DNA of 64,000 nt, taken from NCBI RefSeq assembly GCF_900185015.1, contig NZ_FXYD01000003.1, positions 124,001 to 188,000 of the forward strand, given 5' to 3'. Shown here one piece after another: positions 46,595 to 53,465 of this stretch (position 1 is the stretch's first letter; every line of letters begins with the position of its first letter). Position numbers and translations under genes: made by a program. This DNA is from Octadecabacter ascidiaceicola. Lineage in GTDB: Bacteria; Pseudomonadota; Alphaproteobacteria; Rhodobacterales; Rhodobacteraceae. A model generated the notes under the pieces. It was not told the origin of the DNA. It did not search any database and saw nothing but the letters and a program-made list of their open reading frames with translations.

Positions 46595-46608
46595 TGTTGT
46601 ATACAACA
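46595..46608. promoter_or_regulatory. 14-bp perfect palindrome at the start of the R-M operon
   Basis: TGTTGTATACAACA is perfectly self-complementary, with A/T runs on both sides. Read leftward it contains TATACA, a possible -10 element placed so that transcription would begin near the ATG at 46591, giving a leaderless message. Probable operator of the regulator at 46121. Confidence 0.65.
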
Positions 46609-46818
46609 TTTTTAACTGACTTGCTACAGCTTTTTCACCAATATTCTTCCCTTCGAACAACCTCAAAGGTCTACGGTACGCAGTTTTAGAAAATTTAGTG
46701 CATGTGTGAAGCGTTTTTCAAATGAAGCTGAACTGACTGTAGAAAAATACGACAAAATGGAAGCTCTCGGTTATGCTATATATAGTTCACTCAAACCTTT
46801 TAATAAAAAGAATTTTCC

Positions 46819-48444
46819 ATGCCACCACCAAAAACGTATAATGAAAAATCTAAGGAAACCGCGCGAAAATTTGCCATTAATAGTGCTGTTGATTGCCTGA
46901 CCAAGAATCGCAGGACCGCCACATTGTGTCGGCGATCATACGTGAGGGAGGTTCGTGATTATCTCGCCACCAGCGAAAATGGATATGATGCACTTGAAGC
47001 TAAGAAATTACAAAATACTACAATCGACCGATGGGAGGCATTTTATGATTCAGTTAGCCAATCGAAAGAACCAAAAAACCTCAAAGTAGCTTATCTTTGC
47101 GGACCTAACCCTGAGAATGATTTACGCGTATTGACAGCAGCGGGTATTCTTCCTGAAAATATCTGGGCCTTCGAAACAGACACCACAACTTACGGCCAAG
47201 CGATAGCCGCAGCTCTCGCGTCAGAATTCCCGTTCGTAAAAATTATTCACGGAGGAATAGATGTATTCTTGGAGGCATCTCCGCAGAAATTTGACATCAT
47301 ATACTTAGATTTTTGCGGATCGCTGCCTAGTCGAAATAAGAAGCAAAAGACACTTCTTGCAATTTCAAGAATCTTGGCTCGCCACGCACTTAATTCCCCA
47401 GGAATTATTGTCACAAATGTTTCATTACCAACCGAAAATGGTGATAGCCATGGGCGTTCTTTGTTGGCTAAACTGGTCGCTTGCTATTTGTACCCAAAGG
47501 AATTTCTCGAGTGTGAAGCGACAGATTCAGGTTTTACCGAAGGAGCAATTGCCGAAGGGTATAGTTTTGACAAATGGTTAGAGATGGTTTCCGAAAATTT
47601 AGATAACTACTATGGCCAGTTTGTTACGCGCTTAATGATGGATCACGCAAGCTTTGTTTCACCGTATAGCAGATTTCCTGCGCAAAGCTCAGTGTACAAA
47701 AAGTTCTTCTCTAATCTTGGCAAAGCTGACCATCAGTCAGCTCTTAATAGTTCCTTCCACTTTGATGACGACAGCTCTGGCGGGGATGTGATCGTTGACG
47801 CGGGACAATACCCTATACTGTGGGCGTTTGCTGCGCTGGATAAGGCCCTAAACGCTGGTGATGAAAATTACCCTCAGATTGTCATGCAAGATGAAGACTT
47901 CAGACTTTTCGCAGACTTGTTTTTGTCACAACTTCATAATGAAAATAGAAAAGACGATCTCATCAGGAATATCTCGAATTTAACATTTACCTTGCTTGCT
48001 TCTAGTCATGCTATCGAGAATCTGTCACCCAAATTGCAAAATATAGTGGCGAACCATTCCTTCCGAGAATATCACCAATTTTGCGATCTACTTTTGCCGC
48101 ACCAGATAATAGAGCTACTCTTTCGCCAAGTTGCCGTGCCCTACCATGTGAATGTCGAAAAAACACTTCGTTGGAAGTATCAGGCAAAAGAAACTCCCAT
48201 GTATATGGATATGATTGTTCTAGACGAATGCCGCTATCTTTATGATTGGATGCCAACCACTGACATGATTGCTAACGGTTTTTCCAACATAGAACGACAA
48301 CTAACATTTAGGTTCGCACTGGACGGTGTATCTAAGCACCGAAGATGGTATAATCCAGAGTATTTCTTTGGAACAGCAGTTGTAGATCAATTCACTGATT
48401 TATTCGAAGCGAAGGTGCTTCAGCCAAGGTGCGTGATAGAATGA
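46819..48444 (+). CDS. Unknown protein with Rossmann/methyltransferase-like core
   Basis: 541 residues. Residues about 88-170 read like a class I SAM-dependent fold: VAYLCGPNPENDLRVL (loop after strand 1), IWAFETD (acidic end of strand 2), FVKIIHGG (strand 3) and FDIIYLDFCGSLPS (strand 4). The first 85 residues are basic and helical; the last 350 show no known domain. A possible extended -10 (TGCTATATA, 46774-46782) precedes it. AT-rich, on the strand opposite to the R-M operon, and followed 22 bases later by a second unknown gene. Real methyltransferase activity is not certain because the canonical GxGxG is not intact. Confidence 0.75.
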   Translation: MPPPKTYNEKSKETARKFAINSAVDCLTKNRRTATLCRRSYVREVRDYLATSENGYDALEAKKLQNTTIDRWEAFYDSVSQSKEPKNLKVAYLCGPNPENDLRVLTAAGILPENIWAFETDTTTYGQAIAAALASEFPFVKIIHGGIDVFLEASPQKFDIIYLDFCGSLPSRNKKQKTLLAISRILARHALNSPGIIVTNVSLPTENGDSHGRSLLAKLVACYLYPKEFLECEATDSGFTEGAIAEGYSFDKWLEMVSENLDNYYGQFVTRLMMDHASFVSPYSRFPAQSSVYKKFFSNLGKADHQSALNSSFHFDDDSSGGDVIVDAGQYPILWAFAALDKALNAGDENYPQIVMQDEDFRLFADLFLSQLHNENRKDDLIRNISNLTFTLLASSHAIENLSPKLQNIVANHSFREYHQFCDLLLPHQIIELLFRQVAVPYHVNVEKTLRWKYQAKETPMYMDMIVLDECRYLYDWMPTTDMIANGFSNIERQLTFRFALDGVSKHRRWYNPEYFFGTAVVDQFTDLFEAKVLQPRCVIE

Positions 48445-48466
48445 TACGAGCAAGGGGTAAACAAAG

Positions 48467-49171
48467 GTGATTTCAGATAGATTTGAAGATTTTTCGCAAT
48501 CCCTCCGCATATTTATCGAACAAAAATGTCGATATCGCGAACTTTTTTTAGTTGATGCCGATGAGGCAATTGGAAACGTAGAGCTGGCATGCAAGAGCAT
48601 GCTTGATACGTTTGCCAGCCTATATGATGCAACCCGCGCCCAAGATGGCGTGAATTTTGATTTCTACGGAAATCCTCTTTGCTGTGCCGTACTGGCTTAC
48701 CGAAACGCAAAACACCATAATAAAGCGAACGGCATACGTAGCGCCCATAGGCATGCACGGCAGAACGGTCGACAGGACTACCTCCTTGTCGACTTTCCTG
48801 CTGGAGAAGGAGAGGAAGGCGGCGGATTTATTGATCATTATATTTCATGGTCTGATTTCTGCATATTGCTTGATATGCCCAGCCGCGATAGCAGGCTGCG
48901 TGCAGGATCAAGAGAATTGATACGAGATCGTATAAGCGCTGACGTATTCGAAGGTTTCGCAGCACAGGAGGGCGTGGAACACTCTCGGGTTTTTATCAAC
49001 ATGATACCAATTATCATTGGGTCAGGTTCGGAATTTATCGAGGAGCTAAAACCTCATATTCAGGCCCAAACTATCGAAGCTAAGCACTTCGTTTTTCACT
49101 TTGAAAAAGTTGAAACGGCAAATTTTGCGCAACCACAATTTACCGAGTTAACCAGTTCCATTTTTGGGTAA
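48467..49171 (+). CDS. Unknown protein with RNxxxH (HEPN-like) motif
   Basis: 234 residues from a GTG at 48467 with AAGGGG upstream. The first 90 residues are helical and end in AYRNAKHHNKANG, in which R79-N80-x3-H84 fits the Rx4-6H catalytic motif of HEPN ribonucleases. The remaining part (DYLLVDFPAGEGEEGGGFID ... WSDFCILLDMP ... VEHSRVFINMIPIIIGSG) is beta-rich and unfamiliar. Directly downstream of 46819 and followed by a terminator, so the two form a closed bicistronic unit. HEPN assignment is by motif only. Confidence 0.65.
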   Translation: MISDRFEDFSQSLRIFIEQKCRYRELFLVDADEAIGNVELACKSMLDTFASLYDATRAQDGVNFDFYGNPLCCAVLAYRNAKHHNKANGIRSAHRHARQNGRQDYLLVDFPAGEGEEGGGFIDHYISWSDFCILLDMPSRDSRLRAGSRELIRDRISADVFEGFAAQEGVEHSRVFINMIPIIIGSGSEFIEELKPHIQAQTIEAKHFVFHFEKVETANFAQPQFTELTSSIFG

Positions 49172-49185
49172 AATGGACAATTGGA

Positions 49186-49217
49186 CATCTGACAATTTTA
49201 GTCAGATGACCGTTTTT
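49186..49217 (+). terminator. Terminator of the 46819-49171 operon
   Basis: An 8-bp perfect stem CATCTGAC / GTCAGATG with 7-base loop, followed by ACCGTTTTT. The right arm GTCAGATGAC recurs at 49281-49290. Confidence 0.75.
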
Positions 49218-49264
49218 GGTCACTTAGCTTAAAAGGAACATTCTAACTGGTGCAGTACTAAGAC

Positions 49265-49369
49265 ATGCTGCGAGTTGTGTGTCAGATGACACCATGCGCT
49301 GCGATCCCTGCGGCCATCTTACAGCATAAGTGATGCTGCAAGTTGTGTGTGGTAGTACCACACGACTTG
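49265..49369. repeat. Pair of 18-bp direct repeats each followed by a palindrome
   Basis: ATGCTGCGAGTTGTGTGT (49265-49282) and ATGCTGCAAGTTGTGTGT (49333-49350) differ at one base and start 68 bases apart. Each runs into a different palindrome: GTGTCA-GA-TGACAC (49279-49292) and GTGTGGTA-G-TACCACAC (49347-49363). This is part of a 0.7-kb stretch with no gene. Confidence 0.7.
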
Positions 49370-49465
49370 ACAAGGGGGTTGCTGCGCTCCCCCGTTGTAT
49401 CCCCCAAAGCTGATGGCCGCGATTGGCATTGAGCCAGTCACGACCATGCAAACATATCTGTGTTT

Positions 49466-49703
49466 GATCCCTCGTCAGGGAGAATTCATCTCTCCCCAAC
49501 ACCCCATAGATCAACCCTGCGCGGATTGAATGCCGTCAACGCATCGGCGCTGAACCCGTCCAAAGGGCGTATCGTCGCCCCTTGTGACCCACTCGCAGGA
49601 TTTGGAGATTTGACCTCTCCACCTCGCAACCAAGCCTTGCGCAATCCTTATGGTCGATTGATCCCCAATCAGGGGAGATTGTCTTCTCCCCCAATACCCC
49701 CAT
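49466..49703. repeat. Three related hairpins upstream of ardA
   Basis: Hairpins with GGGAGA/TCTCCC (49478-49496), TGGAGA/TCTCCA (49603-49621) and GGGGAGA/TCTCCCC (49672-49691) share loop sizes of 6-7 bases. The first and third also share flanks: GATCCC-N3-TCAGGG before and CCAA-ACCCC-AT-like sequence after, making a degenerate repeat of about 42 bases. No open frame here looks like a protein. The stretch 49704-49890 up to ardA shows no further clear element except its ribosome site. Confidence 0.6.
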
Positions 49704-49890
49704 GACAACTAGGGCGGCTGCCCCCGCGCTGATCAAAGGGTGGGTTCTCGCCATGCTCGGTTCGCTGTGCTGCACCTGCGCGTGGCTCTGGTCCTGCCTG
49801 CGGCACCTTTGATCCTTGCACCCCCGCTCCTCGGCGGAAGCCAGACGGTTGCATGCGCAACCCGTCAGAACAAAGAAGAGGAGTAAGACA

Positions 49891-50397
49891 ATGCCGCAAC
49901 TACACGCTCAACCGTATGATATTTCCGCCAATGGGTTCTATTTTGAGAGCCTTGAAGAGTATTCGACAAAGGCGATCAGCAACCGCAACGACTACGGCGG
50001 TCCCGTTGAGGAATACGAAATCCAGTTCATTGATGGGGATCATATCGACTGTGATCTGGCCAAAGCATGGGGGATCAACCAAGCCAACATCGGGCAGTAT
50101 TTTGAGGCCTGCGAAAGCTGGGACGATCACGAGAAAACTGTATTTGTCATCGCCGTTGGCGAGGCAGGATACAGCTTTGATCCTGATAGCGTTTCACCAT
50201 CAGATTTTGACGTTGAAATCTATCATGTGGACAGCATGAAAGAGCTGGCGGAGCAATTTGCCGACGAAGGGTTGTTCGGCGAAATCCCTGATCATCTGGC
50301 CAACTACATCGACATGGACGCCATCGCCTATGATTTGGCTATGGACTACACAGAGGTAGAAATTGCAGGGGAACGGCTGATCTATCGGGCGGCGTAA
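49891..50397 (+). CDS. ardA: ArdA antirestriction protein
   Basis: 168 residues from the ATG at 49891 with GAGGAG at 49877-49882. It is very acidic, as ArdA is, acting as a DNA mimic that blocks type I restriction enzymes. Family landmarks are YDISANGFYFESLEEYSTKA, GGPVEEYEIQFIDGDHID, NIGQYFEACESWDD and near the end MDAIAYDLAMDYTEVE. Such genes are carried by conjugative elements and expressed early on entry. Located downstream of a hairpin-rich region. Confidence 0.93.
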   Translation: MPQLHAQPYDISANGFYFESLEEYSTKAISNRNDYGGPVEEYEIQFIDGDHIDCDLAKAWGINQANIGQYFEACESWDDHEKTVFVIAVGEAGYSFDPDSVSPSDFDVEIYHVDSMKELAEQFADEGLFGEIPDHLANYIDMDAIAYDLAMDYTEVEIAGERLIYRAA

Positions 50398-50416
50398 GCG
50401 CCGTTCGATAGACGGA

Positions 50417-50755
50417 TCAAAACTCAGATTTCTTGGTTTCTTCGGTTCTGACAAGTTGCTTGTCGCATGACGTGCACAGATAGGTCACTTCATGTTCTTG
50501 ACGAAGAACTGGAACGTGCTGGGTCTGCGTTTTTGTTGATGTCGCCAACCGCCCATTGATTACACCTGTACTGGTCGAAGTAACATCACGCCGTTCTTGT
50601 CCCATGCGTTCAGAAAGCAATCGTCTGGAAATTTCCCGTTTCCACTTTCTTGATCGGCAATGTGGACATGAGACGCCAAAGAAAAAATAGGCCAGAACAC
50701 CAAACGCTAGACATGCTGATACTGCGATGGCGATATACAAATCAGTTTGGTGCAT
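50417..50755 (-). CDS. Membrane-anchored zinc-ribbon protein, unknown
   Basis: 112 residues from the ATG at 50755. One N-terminal membrane helix (LYIAIAVSACLAFGVLAYFFF) is followed by CPHC and, 70 residues later, CTSC, which together can form a zinc ribbon. The middle has many Thr, Ser and Arg residues. Function unknown. Its start lies 34 bases from a hix-like recombination site. Confidence 0.7.
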   Translation of the reverse strand: MHQTDLYIAIAVSACLAFGVLAYFFFGVSCPHCRSRKWKREISRRLLSERMGQERRDVTSTSTGVINGRLATSTKTQTQHVPVLRQEHEVTYLCTSCDKQLVRTEETKKSEF

Positions 50756-50788
50756 GGCGTGGTCCTTTTCTGGTCTGGCTATCCCAGA

Positions 50789-50814
50789 ACTTGAAAAGGG
50801 TTCCCTTTTGATAG
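50789..50814 (+). repeat. Hix-like recombination site 1
   Basis: ACTTGAAAAGGG-TT-CCCTTTTGATAG: two symmetric arms around a 2-base centre, the layout of serine invertase crossover sites. The outer right arm TTTTGATA matches that of Salmonella hix sites. The 16-bp core AAAAGGGTTCCCTTTT recurs in inverted orientation at 50912-50927. Confidence 0.7.
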
Positions 50815-50906
50815 GGATGCCATAATTCACCCGCGAAGTCATCCGTCCGTTGTTTTCCACAGGAAATTTCAGGCTCTCTGACCGCCCAAATCGTTGTCCT
50901 GAGTGC

Positions 50907-50932
50907 CTTTGAAAAGGGAACCCTTTTGGCAA
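50907..50932 (-). repeat. Hix-like recombination site 2
   Basis: The core AAAAGGG-AA-CCCTTTT (50912-50927) is the exact reverse complement of the core of site 1; the centre is AA instead of TT. Centre to centre the sites are 118 bases apart, with no gene between. It lies directly upstream of the small serine recombinase gene. Confidence 0.7.
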
Positions 50933-50990
50933 CGGAGAAACGGCCATGAAACCCAATTGTGAGAATGGTTTTGCCTGCTACGATCAAGGC

Positions 50991-51533
50991 ATGAATGATG
51001 ATAAAAAGCCAACGGGACGAAAGGTTGGATACGTCCGCGTATCCGACAAGGACCAAAGCGAAAATTTGCAAATCGATGCCCTCAGAGCAGTGGGCTGTGA
51101 TGTGATTTATGGCGACCACGGCGTCTCAGGTGCGATTACAAAACGGCGTGGGCTGGATGACGTACTGAATTGTCTTAAAGACGGAGATACGCTGGTGGTT
51201 TGGAAGTTGGATCGGCTGGGGCGTTCAACCATACACCTTCTGCAACTTCTCAGCGATTTGAGAGATCGCGGCGTGGATTTTCAGGCCATCACCCAAGGCA
51301 TCGACACGACCACCGCTGTTGGGCGCATGCTGTATGGCCAATTGGCGGTTTTCGCAGAATATGAACGGTCATTGATATCAGAACGCACGAAGGCTGGTAT
51401 GGCAGCAGCAAAGGCGCGTGGCGTTCATGTTGGACGACCTAGGAAAAACTCAAGGGTGCTGGACAAGGCATTGAGTGACCTTGAAGCGTTTCGCGTTCTC
51501 ACAGGAAATCCTAGCCTAGTTAAGGAACATTAA
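50991..51533 (+). CDS. Hin-like small serine recombinase (invertase/resolvase)
   Basis: 180 residues from the ATG at 50991 (an in-frame ATG at 50946 would add 15). The catalytic serine is in VGYVRVSDKDQSENLQ; GDTLVVWKLDRLGRS, GIDTTTAVGRMLYGQLAVFAEYERSLI and ERTKAGMAAAKARG follow closely the Hin/Gin/resolvase catalytic domain. GRPRKNS then leads into a short C-terminal HTH. Size and sequence fit DNA invertases better than large integrases. Beside two hix-like sites. It may invert the 118-base segment or act as resolvase. Confidence 0.9.
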   Translation: MNDDKKPTGRKVGYVRVSDKDQSENLQIDALRAVGCDVIYGDHGVSGAITKRRGLDDVLNCLKDGDTLVVWKLDRLGRSTIHLLQLLSDLRDRGVDFQAITQGIDTTTAVGRMLYGQLAVFAEYERSLISERTKAGMAAAKARGVHVGRPRKNSRVLDKALSDLEAFRVLTGNPSLVKEH

Positions 51534-52410
51534 AAATGAGTCGCCAATCATGGTCTGGATCAAAGACATCGGGATTGTCTTCATCCGCACACCAAGCTCC
51601 AAAATAGTCTTCAACGTGACCTTCGGTCATTACATGCATGATATTTGGAGGCAGAGGATACTTCCGCCGCAAATAGCCCAGCCTGTTGTGGTCCTCTCGG
51701 TCAAAGAAGTTGCGATCCTCGATAGTAACCTCTGACAACTGCGCTGCATACTGAGGAAGAAAAACGTAGTCTTCTTCCCTCGCTTTTTTGAGAATCGAAC
51801 GCTCCAGTAATTCTGAGTTCATCTGTGCAAGTTCTGCAAGCAGCGTAGCTGTCGGTATGATGTCATCATGCTCAACAAGATCACCATCTCCAGATGAAGG
51901 TGATCTGTAGGAAATCAGCTCTCTATTTGCCTTCAAATCCAGTGTTAATCGTTTGAGGTTTTGAGATTTTCCTTGATCGTATTTTGCCAACTCATCGAAG
52001 GCTATGTTTATTGCCTTCGAATGTGAAATCGCAACAAGCTTGCCATCGTCCCACTCCACCTCTGGCAGCGTGTAGACGACGGCTCGAACAAGAGCCAGAA
52101 ACGTATAGTACTCCAGATAAGGCGCAACGACACGTAAGTTTTGCTGTTTTGCGTGGAGCAATGCCTCTAACTGCAAGGTCGCGCTGAGGATCATTTTGGC
52201 AGATAGGTAAATCCGGCAAATCCATTCCGAGTTTCGCTCGGAACTCCAGTCTTTTGTAATTTTGGAGTACCGCTGGGAAAGGCCGTTTATGTTTGTTTTG
52301 ATTTTACCTTCTTCGAACTCATCGAAGAGTTCTCGAAAGTCATAGTACCAGGTGCGATCCGCAAAGGTATGTGTGTGAGACAGAATTTTGGTTGTAATTA
52401 TTGAATTCAT
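51520..52410 (-). CDS. Hypothetical protein, island cargo
   Basis: 296 residues, mostly helical, no membrane segment and no known domain recognised. The middle contains LKANRELISYRSPSSGDGD, an R-x-x-x-YR-x-PS pattern of the kind seen in some HEPN-like helical proteins of mobile islands, but this is too weak for a call. AT-rich. It overlaps the end of the recombinase by 14 bases in convergent orientation. The 99-base gap upstream probably holds its promoter. Confidence 0.65.
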   Translation of the reverse strand: MNSIITTKILSHTHTFADRTWYYDFRELFDEFEEGKIKTNINGLSQRYSKITKDWSSERNSEWICRIYLSAKMILSATLQLEALLHAKQQNLRVVAPYLEYYTFLALVRAVVYTLPEVEWDDGKLVAISHSKAINIAFDELAKYDQGKSQNLKRLTLDLKANRELISYRSPSSGDGDLVEHDDIIPTATLLAELAQMNSELLERSILKKAREEDYVFLPQYAAQLSEVTIEDRNFFDREDHNRLGYLRRKYPLPPNIMHVMTEGHVEDYFGAWCADEDNPDVFDPDHDWRLIFNVP

Positions 52411-52509
52411 GGGAAACTTACCTGAGTGTACAAGTGGGATTTTTGCATATTTTCAAATGCTTTAGGGTAGTTTGGAACTTGGAAACCTCTTAGGCGACCG
52501 TCAGTTTTC

Positions 52510-52878
52510 CTAATTCAAAGTTGGTTCGACGTACTCGGTTTCTGTTGTGTCTAGGCCGCTTTCATCCAACATCTCAAGATATTCGTCGTAATCCCTTGGA
52601 GCGGAGTTGTTGGGGCATTTCTGTCCTGTCCTGTATCGATGACACCATTCGACCCAAACACGCTCAAGAAGATATTCGCCATAGGTTTTCTCTGGCTCTC
52701 GATTGGTGTCAATCTTGCGCACCCATTTGGTGACGTCGTAGCCTTCAGAGTGCAACCAATCCAAGTAATCCCATGCCCCTTTGGGCATAACCACGGTCTC
52801 TCTTATGTTGAATTGATTGGGTATCTTACGACCGATTAATTTGTCACCATCTCGTTCGGGGCCTAGGGGGTCTTTCAT
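52510..52878 (-). CDS. Hypothetical small acidic protein
   Basis: 122 residues. IPNQFNIRETVVMPKGAWDYLDWLHSEGYDVTKWV resembles the strand-helix-helix layout of ribbon-helix-helix proteins but is not a firm match. The C-terminus is acidic (DEYLEMLDESGLDTTETEYV). It lies between the coupling-protein operon and the gene at 51520. Unknown. Confidence 0.6.
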   Translation of the reverse strand: MKDPLGPERDGDKLIGRKIPNQFNIRETVVMPKGAWDYLDWLHSEGYDVTKWVRKIDTNREPEKTYGEYLLERVWVEWCHRYRTGQKCPNNSAPRDYDEYLEMLDESGLDTTETEYVEPTLN

Positions 52879-52916
52879 TTGAAAATTATGTCATAAATAC
52901 TGACATAATTCAATAA

Positions 52917-53465
52917 TTATCGATCCCGATCTGGGTCTCTATCGGGGTCGGATGCAATCGAATAAAACTTGCGGTCAGTATCGGTGAAAGTCTTCTTTAC
53001 TTTTTCCAACTCATCCCAATCCTGAACTGTTTCGGGAATCTTTTCCCATCCGTTGTTAAATTCAGCGACTTTCACACCATCCTTCCGTAGCCTAATGTGA
53101 TCAATATCGCTGTCATCTAACGCCATTTCTGTTTCATCGTTTTTGAGTGTGAGTTCAAAGGAGTACCCATCCTTCGAAGGCCCATTGCTATCTATCTTGC
53201 GCGACCACTCCATTGGCACCTCATCTGGATCGAGTATGACGGTAAGCTCCTCGGTCGGCGTCTTTTTACCAGAGCTAATGCTCTTCTTCCCACCTCCAAG
53301 AGCCAAATCAGGTGCAGCGGGTTTGTTTTTTGATGGTGTGTGTTGTTGCCAATCTAAGTTCTTTTTGTCGTCCTCTTGACTCTGATTTGCGTCCTTCTTC
53401 GAAGCCTGAGTGTTTTTAGCGTTAAACGTGAACGGCCCTTTGGCATCTTTGGAATAATCAATCAT
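52917..53465 (-). CDS. Hypothetical protein downstream of the coupling protein gene
   Basis: 182 residues from the ATG at 53465, overlapping the end of traG by 8 bases; an ATG at 53474 is also possible. The first 75 residues are low-complexity (Lys, Asn, Gln, Asp) and likely disordered. The rest (LTVILDPDEVPMEWSRKI ... YSFELTLKND ... HIRLRKDGVKVAEFNNGWE) looks like a compact alpha/beta domain. It ends DPDRDPDRDR, a short repeat. Unknown; probably part of the mobilisation operon. Confidence 0.65.
   Translation of the reverse strand: MIDYSKDAKGPFTFNAKNTQASKKDANQSQEDDKKNLDWQQHTPSKNKPAAPDLALGGGKKSISSGKKTPTEELTVILDPDEVPMEWSRKIDSNGPSKDGYSFELTLKNDETEMALDDSDIDHIRLRKDGVKVAEFNNGWEKIPETVQDWDELEKVKKTFTDTDRKFYSIASDPDRDPDRDR

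Noticed and set aside
46706-46900. Short frame upstream of and overlapping the 46819 gene
   Set aside because: 64 residues with no ribosome site, in a different frame within a promoter-like AT-rich stretch; the 541-residue frame is better supported.
49224-49890. Several short open frames on both strands in the ardA upstream region
   Set aside because: They follow the hairpin repeats, lack ribosome sites and family resemblance, and change frame between repeats.
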